DNA of 64,000 nucleotides from 40CM-4-69-5 sp036556905. GTDB lineage: Bacteria > Methylomirabilota > Methylomirabilia > Rokubacteriales > CSP1-6. Positions 41,751 through 50,957 of the stretch are shown in pieces; within the stretch, counting starts at the first letter, position 1; each line of letters opens with the position of its first letter. Both the position numbers and the translations under genes were made by a program. The stretch is from NCBI GenBank assembly GCA_036556905.1, contig DATBIM010000102.1:97822-161821 (forward strand), read 5' to 3'. The notes under the pieces were generated by a model. That model saw only the letters and a program-made list of their open reading frames with translations. It was not told the DNA's origin and made no database searches.

Positions 41751-44108
41751 TCAGCGGGAGGTGCGGGCCTCGCGGATCGCCCGCCAGACGCGTTCGGGCG
41801 TCACCGGCATGTCGAGATGACGGACACCCAGCGGGGCCAGCGCGTCGTTGACGGCATTGAGGAGCGCCGGGAGCGCCCCCACCGTGCCGGCCTCCCCCAC
41901 GCCCTTGGCGCCCAGGGGATTGATTTTGGTCGGCACGTCGTGGGAATCGACCTCGAAGAACGGAACGTCGTCGGCCCGCGGCATCGCGTAGTCCATGAAC
42001 GATCCGGCTAGGAGCTGACCCGTCTCCCCGTCGTAGGCGAGCTGCTCGAAGAGCCCCTGGCCCAGACCCTGGACCACGCCGCCGTGGATCTGGCCCTTGA
42101 CGAGCATCGGGTTGATCATGCGCCCGACGTCGTCCACCACGGTGTAGCGGACGATGCTCACGATTCCCGTCTCGGGGTCGATCTCGACTTCGCAGAGCTG
42201 GCTGCCGTTGGGGAAGGTGACTGCGGGCGCGGCGAAGGCCGCCGTCTCGCTGAACCCCGTCTCCATCCCGGGCGGCATCTGCCGGGGCTGGTAGGCCACG
42301 CGGGCGACCGCCGCCAGCGCCACGCCCTTGTCGGTGCCGGTCACGGTGAACCGACCCTCGCGGAACACCACGTCCTCCACCGCCGCTTCGAGCAGGTGAG
42401 CGGCGATCCGGCGGCCACGTTCGATGACCTTGTCGGTGGCCCGGACCACCGCCGAGCCGCCCACCGTCAGGGCGCCCGAGCCCCCGTTGCCCCGGCCGGC
42501 CCCGAGCAGATCGCTGTCGCCCCAGAGGACCTGGATCCGCTCGGGGGGCACGCCGAGCCGGTCGGCCACGATCTGGGCGAAGGCGGTCTCGTTGCCCTGG
42601 CCCATCGAGGTGGAGCCGGCGTACAGCGTGACCGAGCCGTCGGCGTTGACGCACACCTCGGCGGTATCGGGGTTGGGCCCGCTGTAGGGACCCCCCGCGA
42701 CCTCGATCGGATTGGCCAGGCCGAGCCCCCGCAGTCGGCCGCGCTGGCGCGCCTCCGCCCGCCGCTTTTCGAACCCGGCCTGGTCGGCGAGCGACAGCGC
42801 CATGTCCAGGCCCCGGCCGAAGTCGCCGCAGTCGTAGGTGAAGACGAGCCCGGTCTTGAACGGCATCGCGGTGGGCGGGATCAGGTTGCGGCGGCGCAGC
42901 TCGAGCGGGTCCAGGCCGAGCTCACGCGCGGCCACGTCGATCACGCGCTCGATTGCGTAGGTGGCCTCGGGACGGCCGGCGCCGCGATAGGGCCCGGTGG
43001 GCGTGGTGTGCGTGTAGATGCCGGTGGTCTGCACGTGAATGGCCGGCGTCGTGTACACGCCGGCCACGCCGCCCACGTTGTTGGTCCCCGGCCCGGCGCT
43101 CCGGGGCGTGAGGTAGGCGCCGACGTTGAGCCCGATGGCCACCCGCAGGGCCAGAAACTTGCCCTGGGCGTCCAGGGCCAGCTCGGCCGTGCTGACGTTG
43201 TCGCGTCCGGCCTCGTCGCTGACGAATCCCTCGCGGCGATCGGACGTCCACTTCACGGGGCGGCCCAGGCGTCGCGCTGCCCACAGCACGAGGGCCATCT
43301 CGGGGTAGAGTCCGCTGCGCATCCCGAAGCTGCCGCCCACATCGCCCGTCACCACGCGCACGCGGCTCTGGGGGACGCGCAGCACGTCAGCCAGGAGCCC
43401 GCGGGTGAGGTGGGGCGACTGGATACCGGCGTGCAGGCTGTACCGTCCGACCCGCCGGTCCCACTCGCCGACGGCGGCGCGCGGCTCCAGGGGAGCGGCG
43501 GCCACGCGCGTCACCACGAAGTCGAGCCGCGTCACGTGAGCGGCGCCTTCGAACGCGCGCGCCACCGCGTCGCGGTTGCCCGCCTCCCACACGAACGCGA
43601 CGTTGTCGGGCGCCTCGTCCCAGACGACGGGTGCCCCGGGACGCCGCGCGTCGGCCGTCGCCGCCACCGCGGGCCGCGGTCCATAATCGACGACGACCAG
43701 CTCGGCGGCGTCGACGGCCTGCTCGCGCGTCTCGGCGATGACGAGAACGACGGGATCGCCCACGTGCCGGACCCGCCCGCGGGCCAGGACCGGCCGCGGG
43801 GTCGTGAAGGCGGGAGAGCCGTCGCGCCGCTTGCGCGTGCGGTCGGTGGGAAGATCGCCGAGGCCGTCGGCGGCGACGTCGGCGCCGGTGAGGACGGCCA
43901 CGACCCCGGGGGCCGTGCCGGCTGCGCTCGTGGCGATCCCGAGAATATCGGCGTGAGCGTGCGGGGAGCGCACGACGACGGCATGCGCCTGGCGCAACAG
44001 GTTCACGTCGTCCGAGTACCGCCCGAGTCCCTGCACCAGACGCGGGTCCTCGAGGCGTCGCACGGACTGCCCGACGGCGAACTTCTCGACCACGATCGGC
44101 TCACTCAT
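41751..44108 (-). CDS. CoxL/xanthine-dehydrogenase family molybdopterin-binding subunit (second)
   Basis: 785 aa from ATG 44108 (GGAGG 7 nt upstream; the GTG at 44114 abuts that Shine-Dalgarno). Hammerhead domain SVRRLEDPRLVQGLGRYSDD, Moco segments GDVGGSFGMRSGLYPEM and loop GPYRGAGRPEATYAIER, and catalytic Glu in GAKGVGEAGTVGAL. Form-II-like loop, so an aldehyde or heterocycle hydroxylase rather than CO dehydrogenase. Iron-sulfur and FAD partner subunits are absent nearby. Convergent with the binding-protein gene, 15 bp apart. Confidence 0.92.
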   Translation of the reverse strand: MSEPIVVEKFAVGQSVRRLEDPRLVQGLGRYSDDVNLLRQAHAVVVRSPHAHADILGIATSAAGTAPGVVAVLTGADVAADGLGDLPTDRTRKRRDGSPAFTTPRPVLARGRVRHVGDPVVLVIAETREQAVDAAELVVVDYGPRPAVAATADARRPGAPVVWDEAPDNVAFVWEAGNRDAVARAFEGAAHVTRLDFVVTRVAAAPLEPRAAVGEWDRRVGRYSLHAGIQSPHLTRGLLADVLRVPQSRVRVVTGDVGGSFGMRSGLYPEMALVLWAARRLGRPVKWTSDRREGFVSDEAGRDNVSTAELALDAQGKFLALRVAIGLNVGAYLTPRSAGPGTNNVGGVAGVYTTPAIHVQTTGIYTHTTPTGPYRGAGRPEATYAIERVIDVAARELGLDPLELRRRNLIPPTAMPFKTGLVFTYDCGDFGRGLDMALSLADQAGFEKRRAEARQRGRLRGLGLANPIEVAGGPYSGPNPDTAEVCVNADGSVTLYAGSTSMGQGNETAFAQIVADRLGVPPERIQVLWGDSDLLGAGRGNGGSGALTVGGSAVVRATDKVIERGRRIAAHLLEAAVEDVVFREGRFTVTGTDKGVALAAVARVAYQPRQMPPGMETGFSETAAFAAPAVTFPNGSQLCEVEIDPETGIVSIVRYTVVDDVGRMINPMLVKGQIHGGVVQGLGQGLFEQLAYDGETGQLLAGSFMDYAMPRADDVPFFEVDSHDVPTKINPLGAKGVGEAGTVGALPALLNAVNDALAPLGVRHLDMPVTPERVWRAIREARTSR

Positions 44109-44313
44109 CCTCACGCCTCCAGCCTGGCTGATCCTCTCCGCGGCGAGAGGATACTATGAGCGCGGAAGCTGGGAAATCTCGATGGCTTCGACGCCGAGGC
44201 TTGTCACACCGTGCCTTCTGCCGATCCGGGCCGATCAAGCCGCATCACGCGGTCCTTTTCTCGAGCTGTGGATAGCGGTGGACATGTGGACAGGACAAAA
44301 TCGCGATTGGGGC

Positions 44314-44342
44314 TTGACAAGAAAAATGGGGAACCCGATGAT
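44314..44342 (+). promoter_or_regulatory. Sigma-70 type promoter of a structured RNA
   Basis: A perfect TTGACA (44314-44319), a 17-bp spacer and GATGAT (44337-44342, 4/6). The best housekeeping-type promoter I found in the window. Start expected near 44349, one base before a 7-bp hairpin. Confidence 0.75.
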
Positions 44343-44348
44343 GCGCGC

Positions 44349-44539
44349 ACTCTGAGAGTTAGGCTCAGAGGAGAGGGGGCGTCCACCGGAACCCGTAGTG
44401 TTGCGACCCTGAAGATCACAGGGCAGGCTACGGTGACCTGGGCTCATCTGCCGAGACTACCTAGCTAGCGAAGCGGCAGAGACACAAGACCCGCCTCTCG
44501 GGGAATCGGCGGACCGGCCGGTCCGCCGATTTTCTTTTT
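44349..44539 (+). ncRNA. Structured RNA of about 190 nt, leader or small RNA, class unknown
   Basis: Between a strong promoter and an intrinsic terminator with no coding frame of merit. Perfect stems: CTCTGAG/CTCAGAG (44350-44356 with 44364-44370); GAGAGG/CCTCTC (44371-44376 with 44494-44499) closing a multi-branched domain; CCGTAG/CTACGG (44393-44398 with 44428-44433) with inner CCCTG/CAGGG (44407-44411 with 44419-44423); TCTGCCG/CGGCAGA (44447-44453 with 44474-44480). I do not recognise it as 6S, SRP, tmRNA, RNase P or a known riboswitch. It could be a riboswitch-like leader of the gene at 44565 or a free small RNA. Confidence 0.65.
44504..44539 (+). terminator. Intrinsic terminator
   Basis: A 28-nt perfect palindrome (44504-44531; arms AATCGGCGGAC and GTCCGCCGATT, 6-nt loop) followed by TTCTTTTT. 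It ends the structured RNA 25 bp before the ATG at 44565, leaving only the Shine-Dalgarno GGGAGGAG between them, the usual geometry of a transcriptional attenuator. Confidence 0.9.
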
Positions 44540-44564
44540 GCCCGATCTCACAGGGAGGAGCGCC

Positions 44565-45485
44565 ATGGGCCTCCACACCAGCATTGATCCCGAGCGTGTC
44601 GTCGTCACCGAGCCAGTACCGGGCTCCGACATCCCCGTTCATCTCATGTATGTCCCGACGCTCGACGGGCTCTATGCGCCCATCGGCCTGCGCCGGCCGC
44701 CCGGCGAGGGGCGCGTGCCCATCGTCCTGCTGGCCTCCGGCAACGGCGGCGGGGGGATGCCCTGGGTTCGCGAGGCCGTGCGCAAACGCGGCTACATCAT
44801 GGAGCGACTGCTGGGCGCGGGCTATGCGGTGGCCTGGCTGCGCTACCGTGCCGAGGTGGAGCTCGGCTACAACAAGGGCGGTCGGCTGGTCGAGGATATC
44901 CGTCAGGGGCGACAGCTCCTCAACCGCTCCCCGCTGGAGTACGAGGACGAGATCGACATCGTGAAGTTCGCCAAGGCTCTGCCCTTCGTGGACCCGGATC
45001 GCGTGGGCCTGGCCGGTGTGAGTCACGGCGGGGAGATGATCTTCAAGCTCACCAGCGAGTACCACGGCGTCGCCGCCGGCGTGGCCTGTGAGCCCGCCAA
45101 TCATGAGTTCCTCGACCTCACGCCGGACGCCACCGCCCACGTCAAGCCCGAGACCCAGATGCGCGACATCGAGGAGATGCAGATGCGGGAGGTGCGCAAG
45201 GTGCGCGCGCGCATCAACGAGACGGTGGCCCGCGAGCGTATCCGGAGTATCGGCACGCCGATCCTGGTCCTGGGGCGCGAGGCGGACCACCTGCAGGGCA
45301 TCTTCCGGGTCAGCTACGACCTGCTGCGCGAGGAGGGCAAGGCCGCCGAGTGGCAGTCCTACGACCACCCCATGCACGGCTACCTCTTTCCCCTCCGCGG
45401 CGCCAACGGCGCCTACGCTGTGGACCCCACGCAGGAGGCGGCCATCGACCTGGCCATCGACTTCTTCCGGCGCCACATGAAGTGA
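44565..45485 (+). CDS. Alpha/beta hydrolase, dienelactone-hydrolase/peptidase-like
   Basis: 306 aa. PIVLLASGNGGGGMPWVREA (oxyanion region), nucleophile Ser in VGLAGVSHGGEM, acid region ILVLGREADHLQ, and His in YDHPMHGYLFP. Resembles prolyl-oligopeptidase/DLH-type hydrolases. Good GGAGGAG Shine-Dalgarno. It lies directly behind a promoter-structured RNA-terminator module, so its expression may be set by read-through of that terminator. Confidence 0.88.
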   Translation: MGLHTSIDPERVVVTEPVPGSDIPVHLMYVPTLDGLYAPIGLRRPPGEGRVPIVLLASGNGGGGMPWVREAVRKRGYIMERLLGAGYAVAWLRYRAEVELGYNKGGRLVEDIRQGRQLLNRSPLEYEDEIDIVKFAKALPFVDPDRVGLAGVSHGGEMIFKLTSEYHGVAAGVACEPANHEFLDLTPDATAHVKPETQMRDIEEMQMREVRKVRARINETVARERIRSIGTPILVLGREADHLQGIFRVSYDLLREEGKAAEWQSYDHPMHGYLFPLRGANGAYAVDPTQEAAIDLAIDFFRRHMK

Positions 45486-45520
45486 GCGGCGGACCGGGTT
45501 GGCCCCGCTCGCTCGGGGGC

Positions 45521-46387
45521 CTAGGTGCCGATGCCGAACAGCGCCGTCATTCGCCGGGCGTCGAGCATCGCCGCCATCTCGTCCTCGGCCGGGCGCCGCG
45601 CGAAGCGGCTGGCCGCGTCCAGGAACTTCGGCAGCAGGCTGAGGTCGCCGGCCGCGTTGAGGAAGACTCCCGGGATGCCCAGGGCCCAGTGCACGGCCCG
45701 ATCGAGGTCCGCCGGCTCGGCCAGGGGCTGGTACCAGGTGGTGTGCGTGCGGTCGCTGGTCGCCCAGGGCCCCCGGGCGACGGACTTGATCACCTGGACA
45801 GCGACATTGCGCTGGCGGCAGAGGGCCAGCACCTCCTCGAAGTCCCGCCGGTAGCGTTCGTTCTGGGCCATGAGGAAGTTGTAGGGCAGCAGCACCGAGT
45901 CGAAGTCGAAGCGGGCCAGGCTGCGCTTGTGCATGGCCGCGATGTGCCAGCCGTGCCCGGTCACGCCGATGAATCGCACCAGGCCCTGCTGGCGGGCTTC
46001 GACCGCGGCTTCCAGGGCGCCGCCCGGCCCCATGGCCTGGTCCCAGTCGTCGGGATGGCCCAGGGAGTGGAGCTGGATCAGGTCGACGTGGTCGACGCGC
46101 AGCCGCTCCAGCGAGCGGTGGATGTCCTCGCGGGCCCCCGACGCGGTCCGGGTTCCCGTCTTGGTGGCGAGAAAGAAAGCGTTGCGGTGGCGGGCCATCC
46201 AGGGCCCGATGCGCAGCTCGGAGTCGCCGTAGCGCGCGGCGGTGTCGAGGTGGTTGATCCCGTAGCGGAGCAGGAGCTCCAGGGCGCGGTCGGCGTCGGC
46301 CTGGCTGGCTCGGGCGAGCGCGGCCCCGCCGAAGAGCACGGCCGTGCTCATGTGACCGGTGCGTCCGAAGGGTCGGCGTTCGATCAT
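45521..46387 (-). CDS. Aldo/keto reductase
   Basis: 288 aa (alpha/beta)8 NAD(P)H oxidoreductase. The catalytic tetrad is Asp and Tyr in HLDTAARYGDSE, Lys in FLATKTGTR and His in LIQLHSLGHP. The N-terminus RPFGRTGHMSTAVLFGGAAL is typical of the AKR proteins often annotated as putative oxidoreductases. It probably reduces aldehydes or ketones. Convergent with the hydrolase gene; no operon partner seen. Confidence 0.93.
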   Translation of the reverse strand: MIERRPFGRTGHMSTAVLFGGAALARASQADADRALELLLRYGINHLDTAARYGDSELRIGPWMARHRNAFFLATKTGTRTASGAREDIHRSLERLRVDHVDLIQLHSLGHPDDWDQAMGPGGALEAAVEARQQGLVRFIGVTGHGWHIAAMHKRSLARFDFDSVLLPYNFLMAQNERYRRDFEEVLALCRQRNVAVQVIKSVARGPWATSDRTHTTWYQPLAEPADLDRAVHWALGIPGVFLNAAGDLSLLPKFLDAASRFARRPAEDEMAAMLDARRMTALFGIGT

Positions 46388-46505
46388 GGCCTGCCCACCT
46401 CGTTTGCCGAGGATTGTACGCCTAACTATTGACAACACGCCGAGCCAGCCCCAGGATGACGTACCTTTACCCGGGCCTATCCGGGACTCATGGAGGGAAG
46501 GAAGC

Positions 46506-48074
46506 ATGGGCATGCGCGCGATCGGCCTGGGGCTGGGCGTCCTGGTTCTCACTGCCTCGGCCCCCGGCCCGGCCGGAGCGCAGCAGCTGGTCGTGGCGGG
46601 GGCGCCCCCGATCCACGAAGTGACCATGCCCCATCTCGGCGCCCAGTCGTCGAAGCTGCTCACGCGACCCGTCTACGAGCACCTCGTCCAGGTGGACCCG
46701 GTGACCTGGGACTACAGCCGGCCGATGCTGGCCGAGCGCTGGCAGGTCTCACCGGATGCCAAGACCTGGACCTTCTCGCTGCGCCGCGGCGTCCCCTTCC
46801 ACGCCGGCATGGGTGACTTCACGGCCGAGGACGTGAAGTTCTCGCTCGAGCTGCTGGCGGGCAAGGATTCGCTGGCCAGCACGACCGCCTACTGGCGAAA
46901 GACCCTCGACCGGGTCGAGGTGGTCGATCCTCACACCGTCCGCCTGCACCTCAAGGCCTCGACCCCCGACCTGCTCTTCGAGCTGTCGAACGGGCGCGAG
47001 ACACAGATGCTCTCGCGGAAGTACGTGACGACGGTCGGGGTCCAGAAGGCCAGCGAGAAGCCGGTCGGCACCGGTCCCTACGAGCTGGTGGAGTGGCGCC
47101 GGAGCGAGTTCATGCGCTTCCGGGCCCTGGACAAGCACTGGCGAGTCGTCCCCCAGTTCAAGGAGCTCGTCTACAAGTTCGTGCCCGAGGACTCCACGCG
47201 GGTGGCCGCCCTCCGCACCGGCGACGCGGACATCATCGAGCTGCCGCGGAGCCTCAAGAAAGAGGTCCAGGCGGCCGGGTTCGAGGCGCGCCGCTCGCTC
47301 TGGCCGGGCGTGGTCGTGTTCGGTCTCCTGGGCGGGCAGTACATGAACGATCGGCCGACCTACAATGCCAAGGTCCCCTGGCTCGACAAGCGCGTGCGGG
47401 AGGCGATGAACCTGGCGGTGAACCGTCAGGCGATCGTCGAGCACCTGTTCCTCGGTGAGGCCCAGGTGAACACGGTGCCCATCATCCCGTCCTGGGTGAA
47501 GGAGTTCGGCAACCCGGCCTGGAAGCCTTACCCCTACGATCCGGCGCGGGCCAAGCGGCTCCTGGCCGAGGCCGGCTATCCCAACGGCTTCACCGCGGAG
47601 TGGCGAGCGTATCTCCTGAGTGGCGTGCCGGAGCTGGTGTCGGCCTCGGAGGCGCTGCAGATCGATCTCGCGAAGATTGGAGTCAAGCTCGAGCTGAAGC
47701 TGGTCGAGTACGCCGCCGGTGTCCGGCCCGACGCGCGGGCCCGGAAGCTGGCCGGCATCGGGATCCTCCATCGGACGGGCATCCCCCCGCTTCCCGGGAG
47801 TCAGATGGCGATCTTCTTCTCGAAAGGCGGCATCCTGGGCGGGGTGGAGTTGCCCGAGATCGAGGATCTGTTCTCGCGCCTGGAAAAGAGCGCGGACCCC
47901 GCGGAGCGCGCGAAGATGGTGCGGGCGATCGGTGACGTGCTCTACTCCGGGTACCACACGCTGCCCCTTGTCGACCTCTACCCCCTGTTCGGCATCAACC
48001 AGAAGAAGGTCGGCGAGTGGAAGACGACGGGGTACTACGGTTTCACGCACCTCGAATACGCCCAGAAGCGGTAG
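46506..48074 (+). CDS. ABC transporter substrate-binding protein, peptide/nickel (family 5) type
   Basis: 522 aa periplasmic protein with a signal peptide (MGMRAIGLGLGVLVLTASAP, ends near AGA-QQ). Family-5 features: YEHLVQVDPVTWDYSRPMLA, TWTFSLRRGVPFHAG, FTAEDVKFSLELL, PVGTGPYELVEW and LDKRVREAMNLAVNRQAI. First gene of a complete five-gene uptake operon for oligopeptides, nickel complexes or other small organic compounds. Shine-Dalgarno GGAGGGAAGG; an ORF beginning further left overlaps the divergent AKR gene and is not used. Confidence 0.95.
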   Translation: MGMRAIGLGLGVLVLTASAPGPAGAQQLVVAGAPPIHEVTMPHLGAQSSKLLTRPVYEHLVQVDPVTWDYSRPMLAERWQVSPDAKTWTFSLRRGVPFHAGMGDFTAEDVKFSLELLAGKDSLASTTAYWRKTLDRVEVVDPHTVRLHLKASTPDLLFELSNGRETQMLSRKYVTTVGVQKASEKPVGTGPYELVEWRRSEFMRFRALDKHWRVVPQFKELVYKFVPEDSTRVAALRTGDADIIELPRSLKKEVQAAGFEARRSLWPGVVVFGLLGGQYMNDRPTYNAKVPWLDKRVREAMNLAVNRQAIVEHLFLGEAQVNTVPIIPSWVKEFGNPAWKPYPYDPARAKRLLAEAGYPNGFTAEWRAYLLSGVPELVSASEALQIDLAKIGVKLELKLVEYAAGVRPDARARKLAGIGILHRTGIPPLPGSQMAIFFSKGGILGGVELPEIEDLFSRLEKSADPAERAKMVRAIGDVLYSGYHTLPLVDLYPLFGINQKKVGEWKTTGYYGFTHLEYAQKR

Positions 48075-48135
48075 CCTCCGGCGTCCCGTGCCCGCTGGCC
48101 ACGTGAGTCGGCCCGGCTGACGGAGTTCTGGCGGA

Positions 48136-49056
48136 ATGCAGCGCTATTTGCTCCGGCGGCTTCTCCAGGGCGTGCTCACCCTGTTCGTCATCTCCCTGAT
48201 CGTGTTCCTCCTGGCCCGGCTGTCGGGTGATCCGCTGCACATCATGCTGCCCGAGGAGGCCACCGCCGAGGACTACGCCACGGCGGCCAAGCACTGGGGA
48301 CTCGATCGTCCCCTGCCCGCGCAGTACCTGGCCTTTCTGGGTAACGCGCTGCGCGGGGACTTCGGGCAGTCGATCCGGCTGCGCCAGCCGACCCTGGAGC
48401 TCGTCCTCGAGCGTCTGCCGGCGACCCTCCAGCTTGCCGGAGCATCGATCGCGGTGAGCCTGCTCATCGCCTTTCCCATCGGCGTGCTCTCGGCGGTTCG
48501 CCGGGGCAGCTCCCTCGATTACGCGGGCAAGGCGGTGGCGCTTCTGGGGCAGTCCATGCCGAGCTTCTGGCTCGGGATCGTCCTGATCTGGGTCTTCGCC
48601 GTCATGCTGGGCTGGCTGCCCGCCTCCGGGCGCGGGGGGACGCAGCATTACATCCTGCCGGCCATCGCGCTGGGGTGGTACCAGGTCGCGGCGATCATGC
48701 GGCTCGTCCGCTCCTCGATGCTCGACGTGATGGACAGCGAGTACGTCAAGCTGGCTCGGATCAAAGGCGTGGCCGAGCGTTGGGTCGTGTGGAAGCACTG
48801 CTTGCGCAACGCCGCCATCCCGCCGCTCACCTACATCGGGTTCGTGGTGGCCGTGTTGCTCACCGGCTCGGTGGTGGTCGAGACGGTGTTTTCGTGGCCG
48901 GGGATCGGGCTCCTGGCGATCGACGCCGTCCGCTACCGCGACTTCCCGCTCGTACAGACGATCGTCCTCATCTACGCGGCGAAGTTCGTGGTCATCAACC
49001 TGCTGGTGGACGTCCTGTACGTCTACGTCGATCCCCGGATCCGCTACCAGAGATAG
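48136..49056 (+). CDS. ABC transporter permease, DppB type
   Basis: 306 aa inner-membrane permease with about six helices. MQRYLLRRLLQGVLTLFVIS is the classical DppB start; the ATPase-contact EAA loop is DVMDSEYVKLARIKGVAERW. It pairs with the DppC-type protein encoded 10 bp downstream to make the channel. The substrate follows the binding protein, which does not disclose it. Confidence 0.96.
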   Translation: MQRYLLRRLLQGVLTLFVISLIVFLLARLSGDPLHIMLPEEATAEDYATAAKHWGLDRPLPAQYLAFLGNALRGDFGQSIRLRQPTLELVLERLPATLQLAGASIAVSLLIAFPIGVLSAVRRGSSLDYAGKAVALLGQSMPSFWLGIVLIWVFAVMLGWLPASGRGGTQHYILPAIALGWYQVAAIMRLVRSSMLDVMDSEYVKLARIKGVAERWVVWKHCLRNAAIPPLTYIGFVVAVLLTGSVVVETVFSWPGIGLLAIDAVRYRDFPLVQTIVLIYAAKFVVINLLVDVLYVYVDPRIRYQR

Positions 49057-49066
49057 CGAGGGCAGC

Positions 49067-49960
49067 GTGGCGATCGCGACGGCTCGAGTCGACGAGGGGG
49101 CAGCGGGGACGGCGGAGCGGAAGAAGGCGGCCCGCCGGACGCCGATCGTTGTGTTTGTCGCGGTCCTCCTCGTGATTCTGGTGATCCCGGCCCTGTTCGC
49201 GCCCTGGCTGGCCCCCCACGATCCCCTGGAGGGGCGTCTGGCCCACAAGCTCAAACCGCCAGCCTGGCTTCCCGGAGGAACCTGGGAGTATCCGCTGGGG
49301 ACGGATCCCCTGGGGCGAGACCTCCTGAGCCGCCTCGTCTTCGGCGCCCGGGTGTCGCTGTCGGTATCCCTGGTGGCCATCGTCATCGGCGGCCTGGTGG
49401 GAACCGTCCTGGGCCTGTTCGCCGGCTACTTCGGCGGCTGGACCGACGCCCTGATCATGCGGGTAGTGGACGTGGCCTTCTCGCTCCCCACGATCCTGCT
49501 GGCACTGGTCCTGGCCGTGGTGGTGGGACCGAGCTTCGAGACGGTGATCGTGATTGTCGCCCTCCTGCTCTGGGCGCGCTACGCCCGGCAGGTTCGGGGT
49601 GAGGTCCTCAGCGTGCGCGAGCGGGACTTCGTGGCCCAGGCGCGGATCGCCGGCTGCTCGCACCTGCGCATCATCTTCGGCCACATCCTGCCCAACGTGA
49701 CCAACACCCTGATCGTGCTGGCCACGCTGCAGGTGGGCTACGTGATCCTGCTCGAGGGCACCCTGTCGTTCCTCGGTGTCGGCATCCCGCCGCCCTCGCC
49801 GGCCTGGGGCCTCATGGTCGCGACGGGCCGGGGGCTGATCGTCTCCGCGTGGTGGGTCTCGTTCTTCCCCGGGCTGGCGATATTGATAACGGTGCTCGCG
49901 CTGAACCTGCTCGGCGACTGGTTGAGGGACCGCCTGGATCCCAGGTTACGGCAGGTCTGA
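49067..49960 (+). CDS. ABC transporter permease, DppC type
   Basis: 297 aa, GTG start. An N-terminal cytoplasmic stretch, then helix 1 (PIVVFVAVLLVILVIPALFA), the periplasmic loop LGTDPLGRDLLSRLVFGARV typical of DppC, and the EAA loop SVRERDFVAQARIAGCSHLR. Second channel subunit of the dipeptide-type transporter. Confidence 0.96.
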   Translation: MAIATARVDEGAAGTAERKKAARRTPIVVFVAVLLVILVIPALFAPWLAPHDPLEGRLAHKLKPPAWLPGGTWEYPLGTDPLGRDLLSRLVFGARVSLSVSLVAIVIGGLVGTVLGLFAGYFGGWTDALIMRVVDVAFSLPTILLALVLAVVVGPSFETVIVIVALLLWARYARQVRGEVLSVRERDFVAQARIAGCSHLRIIFGHILPNVTNTLIVLATLQVGYVILLEGTLSFLGVGIPPPSPAWGLMVATGRGLIVSAWWVSFFPGLAILITVLALNLLGDWLRDRLDPRLRQV

Positions 49961-49967
49961 CGCCTCC

Positions 49968-50957
49968 ATGAGCGTGCCGCTCCTCGAGGTGCGCGATCTG
50001 CGCACCTGGTTCTTCACCCGCTGGGGCGTGGTGAAGGCCGTCGACGGTGTCAGCTTCGCGGTTGGCGAGGGCGAGACGCTCGGTATCGTGGGCGAGTCGG
50101 GATGCGGCAAGAGCATCACCGCGCTCTCGATCCTCCGCCTGGTGCCCCGGCCCGCGGGGCGCATCGTCGGCGGCGAGATCCTCCTCGACGGCGAGAACCT
50201 CCTCGACAAGAGCGAGCGCGAGATGCGGCGTCTGCGGGGCAGCCGCGTGTCCATGATCCTCCAGGACCCGATGAGCTCCCTGAACCCGGTCTTCAGCGTC
50301 GGCAACCAGGTGGCCGAGGCGCTCCGCATCCACCAGGGGCTCCAGGGGCCCGGGCTGTGGGCCACCGCCCGCGACATGCTGCGCCGCGTCCGCATCCCGT
50401 CGCCGGAGCTGCGGCTGCGCGCCTATCCCCACCAGCTCTCGGGCGGGATGCGCCAGCGCGTCGTTGGCGCCATCGCGCTCTCCTGCCGGCCGCGGGTCCT
50501 GATCGCCGACGAGCCCACCACGTCGCTCGACGTGACGATCCAGGCCCAGTACCTCCGACTCCTCAAGGAGCTGCAGCAGGAGATGCGCCTGGCCCTCGTC
50601 TTCATCACCCACGACTTCGGCATCGTGGCGAAGATGTGCGACCGAGTGGCGGTGATGTATGCCGGCCGCGTCGTGGAGACGGGAGACGTCCGCGAAATCT
50701 TCAACCACCCGCGCCACCCGTACACCCAGGCCTTGCTGGCCTCGGTGCCGCCGCTCGAGTCGCGCGTGGAGCGCTTGGCCTCGATCGAGGGGCAGCCGCC
50801 ACCGCTCCATACCTTGCCGCCCGGGTGCCCCTTCGTCCCCCGCTGCGCGCACGCGCGGACCGTCTGCCGGCAGGAATACCCGCCTACCGTGGGGGTGGGA
50901 AATGGCGACGGTCACCGGGCCGCGTGCTGGAAGGTTGCCGAGGGTTGGGATGGGTGA
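49968..50957 (+). CDS. ABC transporter ATP-binding protein, DppD type
   Basis: 329 aa cytoplasmic ATPase. Walker A GESGCGKS, Q-loop ILQDPMSSLNP, signature LSGGMRQRV, Walker B VLIADEPTTSLD and the H-loop in FITHDFG. The C-terminal oligopeptide-transporter extension has Cys residues in PPGCPFVPRCAHARTVC, which in this family bind an iron-sulfur cluster. Overlaps the DppF-type gene by 8 bp. Confidence 0.96.
   Translation: MSVPLLEVRDLRTWFFTRWGVVKAVDGVSFAVGEGETLGIVGESGCGKSITALSILRLVPRPAGRIVGGEILLDGENLLDKSEREMRRLRGSRVSMILQDPMSSLNPVFSVGNQVAEALRIHQGLQGPGLWATARDMLRRVRIPSPELRLRAYPHQLSGGMRQRVVGAIALSCRPRVLIADEPTTSLDVTIQAQYLRLLKELQQEMRLALVFITHDFGIVAKMCDRVAVMYAGRVVETGDVREIFNHPRHPYTQALLASVPPLESRVERLASIEGQPPPLHTLPPGCPFVPRCAHARTVCRQEYPPTVGVGNGDGHRAACWKVAEGWDG

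Noticed and set aside
44211..44468. 85-codon plus-strand frame in the 44.2-44.5 kb gap
   Set aside because: It lacks a Shine-Dalgarno, runs through the promoter and RNA stems, and encodes a sequence with no recognisable pattern.
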